A stretch of DNA of 5,484 nucleotides from JBGPLH01 sp041486365 [NCBI: Thermodesulfobacteriota bacterium] (GTDB taxonomy: Bacteria; JAUYMQ01): assembly GCA_041486365.1 (NCBI GenBank), contig JBGPLH010000236.1, positions 1-5,484 on the forward strand, given 5' to 3'. The translations under genes were made by a program, and so were the position numbers. Below, piece after piece: positions 5,359 to 5,484 of the stretch (within the stretch, counting starts at the first letter, position 1; the number at the start of each line of letters is the position of its first letter). The notes beneath the pieces are model-generated. The model did no database searches and was not told the origin of the DNA. It saw nothing but the letters and a program-made list of their open reading frames with translations.

Positions 5359-5484
5359 ATGCAGTCACGTGGATGGCGGGGTGCCATCGGAGCCACGGCA
5401 CTGATTGCTTTGATTGCGCTGCCGGGAACGGCAGGTGCGGCTTCGTACTACGGTCTTCAGACGGGTGATCAGATCGAGTCGGTG
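5359..5484 (+). CDS. Exported protein, N-terminal part only (cut by window edge)
   Basis: Forty-two codons are visible and the gene runs off the window. The translation begins MQSRGWRGAIGA, followed by a hydrophobic core TALIALIAL and a signal-peptidase-like end PGTAGA|A, with mature sequence starting near ASYYGLQTGDQ. This is a Sec-type signal peptide. Its LPGTAGA end resembles LPGTASA in the PEP-CTERM protein at 42, which suggests another surface or matrix protein, but no PEP-CTERM tail can be seen because the 3' part is missing. The frame is open back to 5146, with other ATGs at 5185, 5215 and 5296. The start at 5359 is preferred because of GGGGAGG and because longer versions would place 21 or more mostly polar residues before the signal. 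It may be driven by the sigma-54-like element at 5149. The family of the mature protein is not recognisable from 42 residues. Confidence 0.7.
   Translation, partial: MQSRGWRGAIGATALIALIALPGTAGAASYYGLQTGDQIESV

Overview
The window is GC-rich (visibly so in the coding parts) and reads as chromosomal DNA of a diderm, Gram-negative-type bacterium. The evidence is a protein ending in a PEP-CTERM sorting tail, at least two further Sec-type signal peptides, and a large fused membrane/spermidine-synthase-like/TPR protein of a kind common in environmental bacteria. The sequence does not fix the phylum. No mobile element, CRISPR array, RNA gene or phage gene was seen.

Layout: (1) 42-662 (+) is a small PEP-CTERM exported protein, closed by a clean intrinsic terminator at 689-720. 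(2) 721-908 is a non-coding leader with a small hairpin just ahead of a ribosome-binding site. (3) 909-2018 (+) is a secreted, cysteine-containing protein of unknown function with a CT-x-GFWKN module. It is followed by a tandem hairpin/terminator at 2026-2096. (4) 2109-4889 (-) is a convergent 926-residue gene. It has a duplicated 6+6 type membrane domain, a spermidine-synthase-like methyltransferase fold and four C-terminal TPRs. It starts with GTG, and the residues expected for aminopropyl transfer are replaced. (5) 4890-5358 is a divergent intergenic region, AT-richer than its surroundings, with a 16-bp palindrome, a sigma-54-like -24/-12 element and a structured leader. (6) 5359 to the window end (+) is the start of another exported protein, cut by the window edge.

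The three + strand genes all encode exported proteins, and the outer two share an LPGTA(S/G)A signal-peptide end. They have separate transcription signals rather than forming one operon. The exosortase needed to process the PEP-CTERM protein is not in the window. The most interesting points are the sigma-54-like promoter with a possible upstream activator site (from memory, RpoN and PrsK/PrsR regulators have been linked to PEP-CTERM gene expression), the apparent loss of aminopropyltransferase residues in the fusion protein, and the uncharacterised GFWKN secreted protein. No complete new multi-gene system can be demonstrated from this window.
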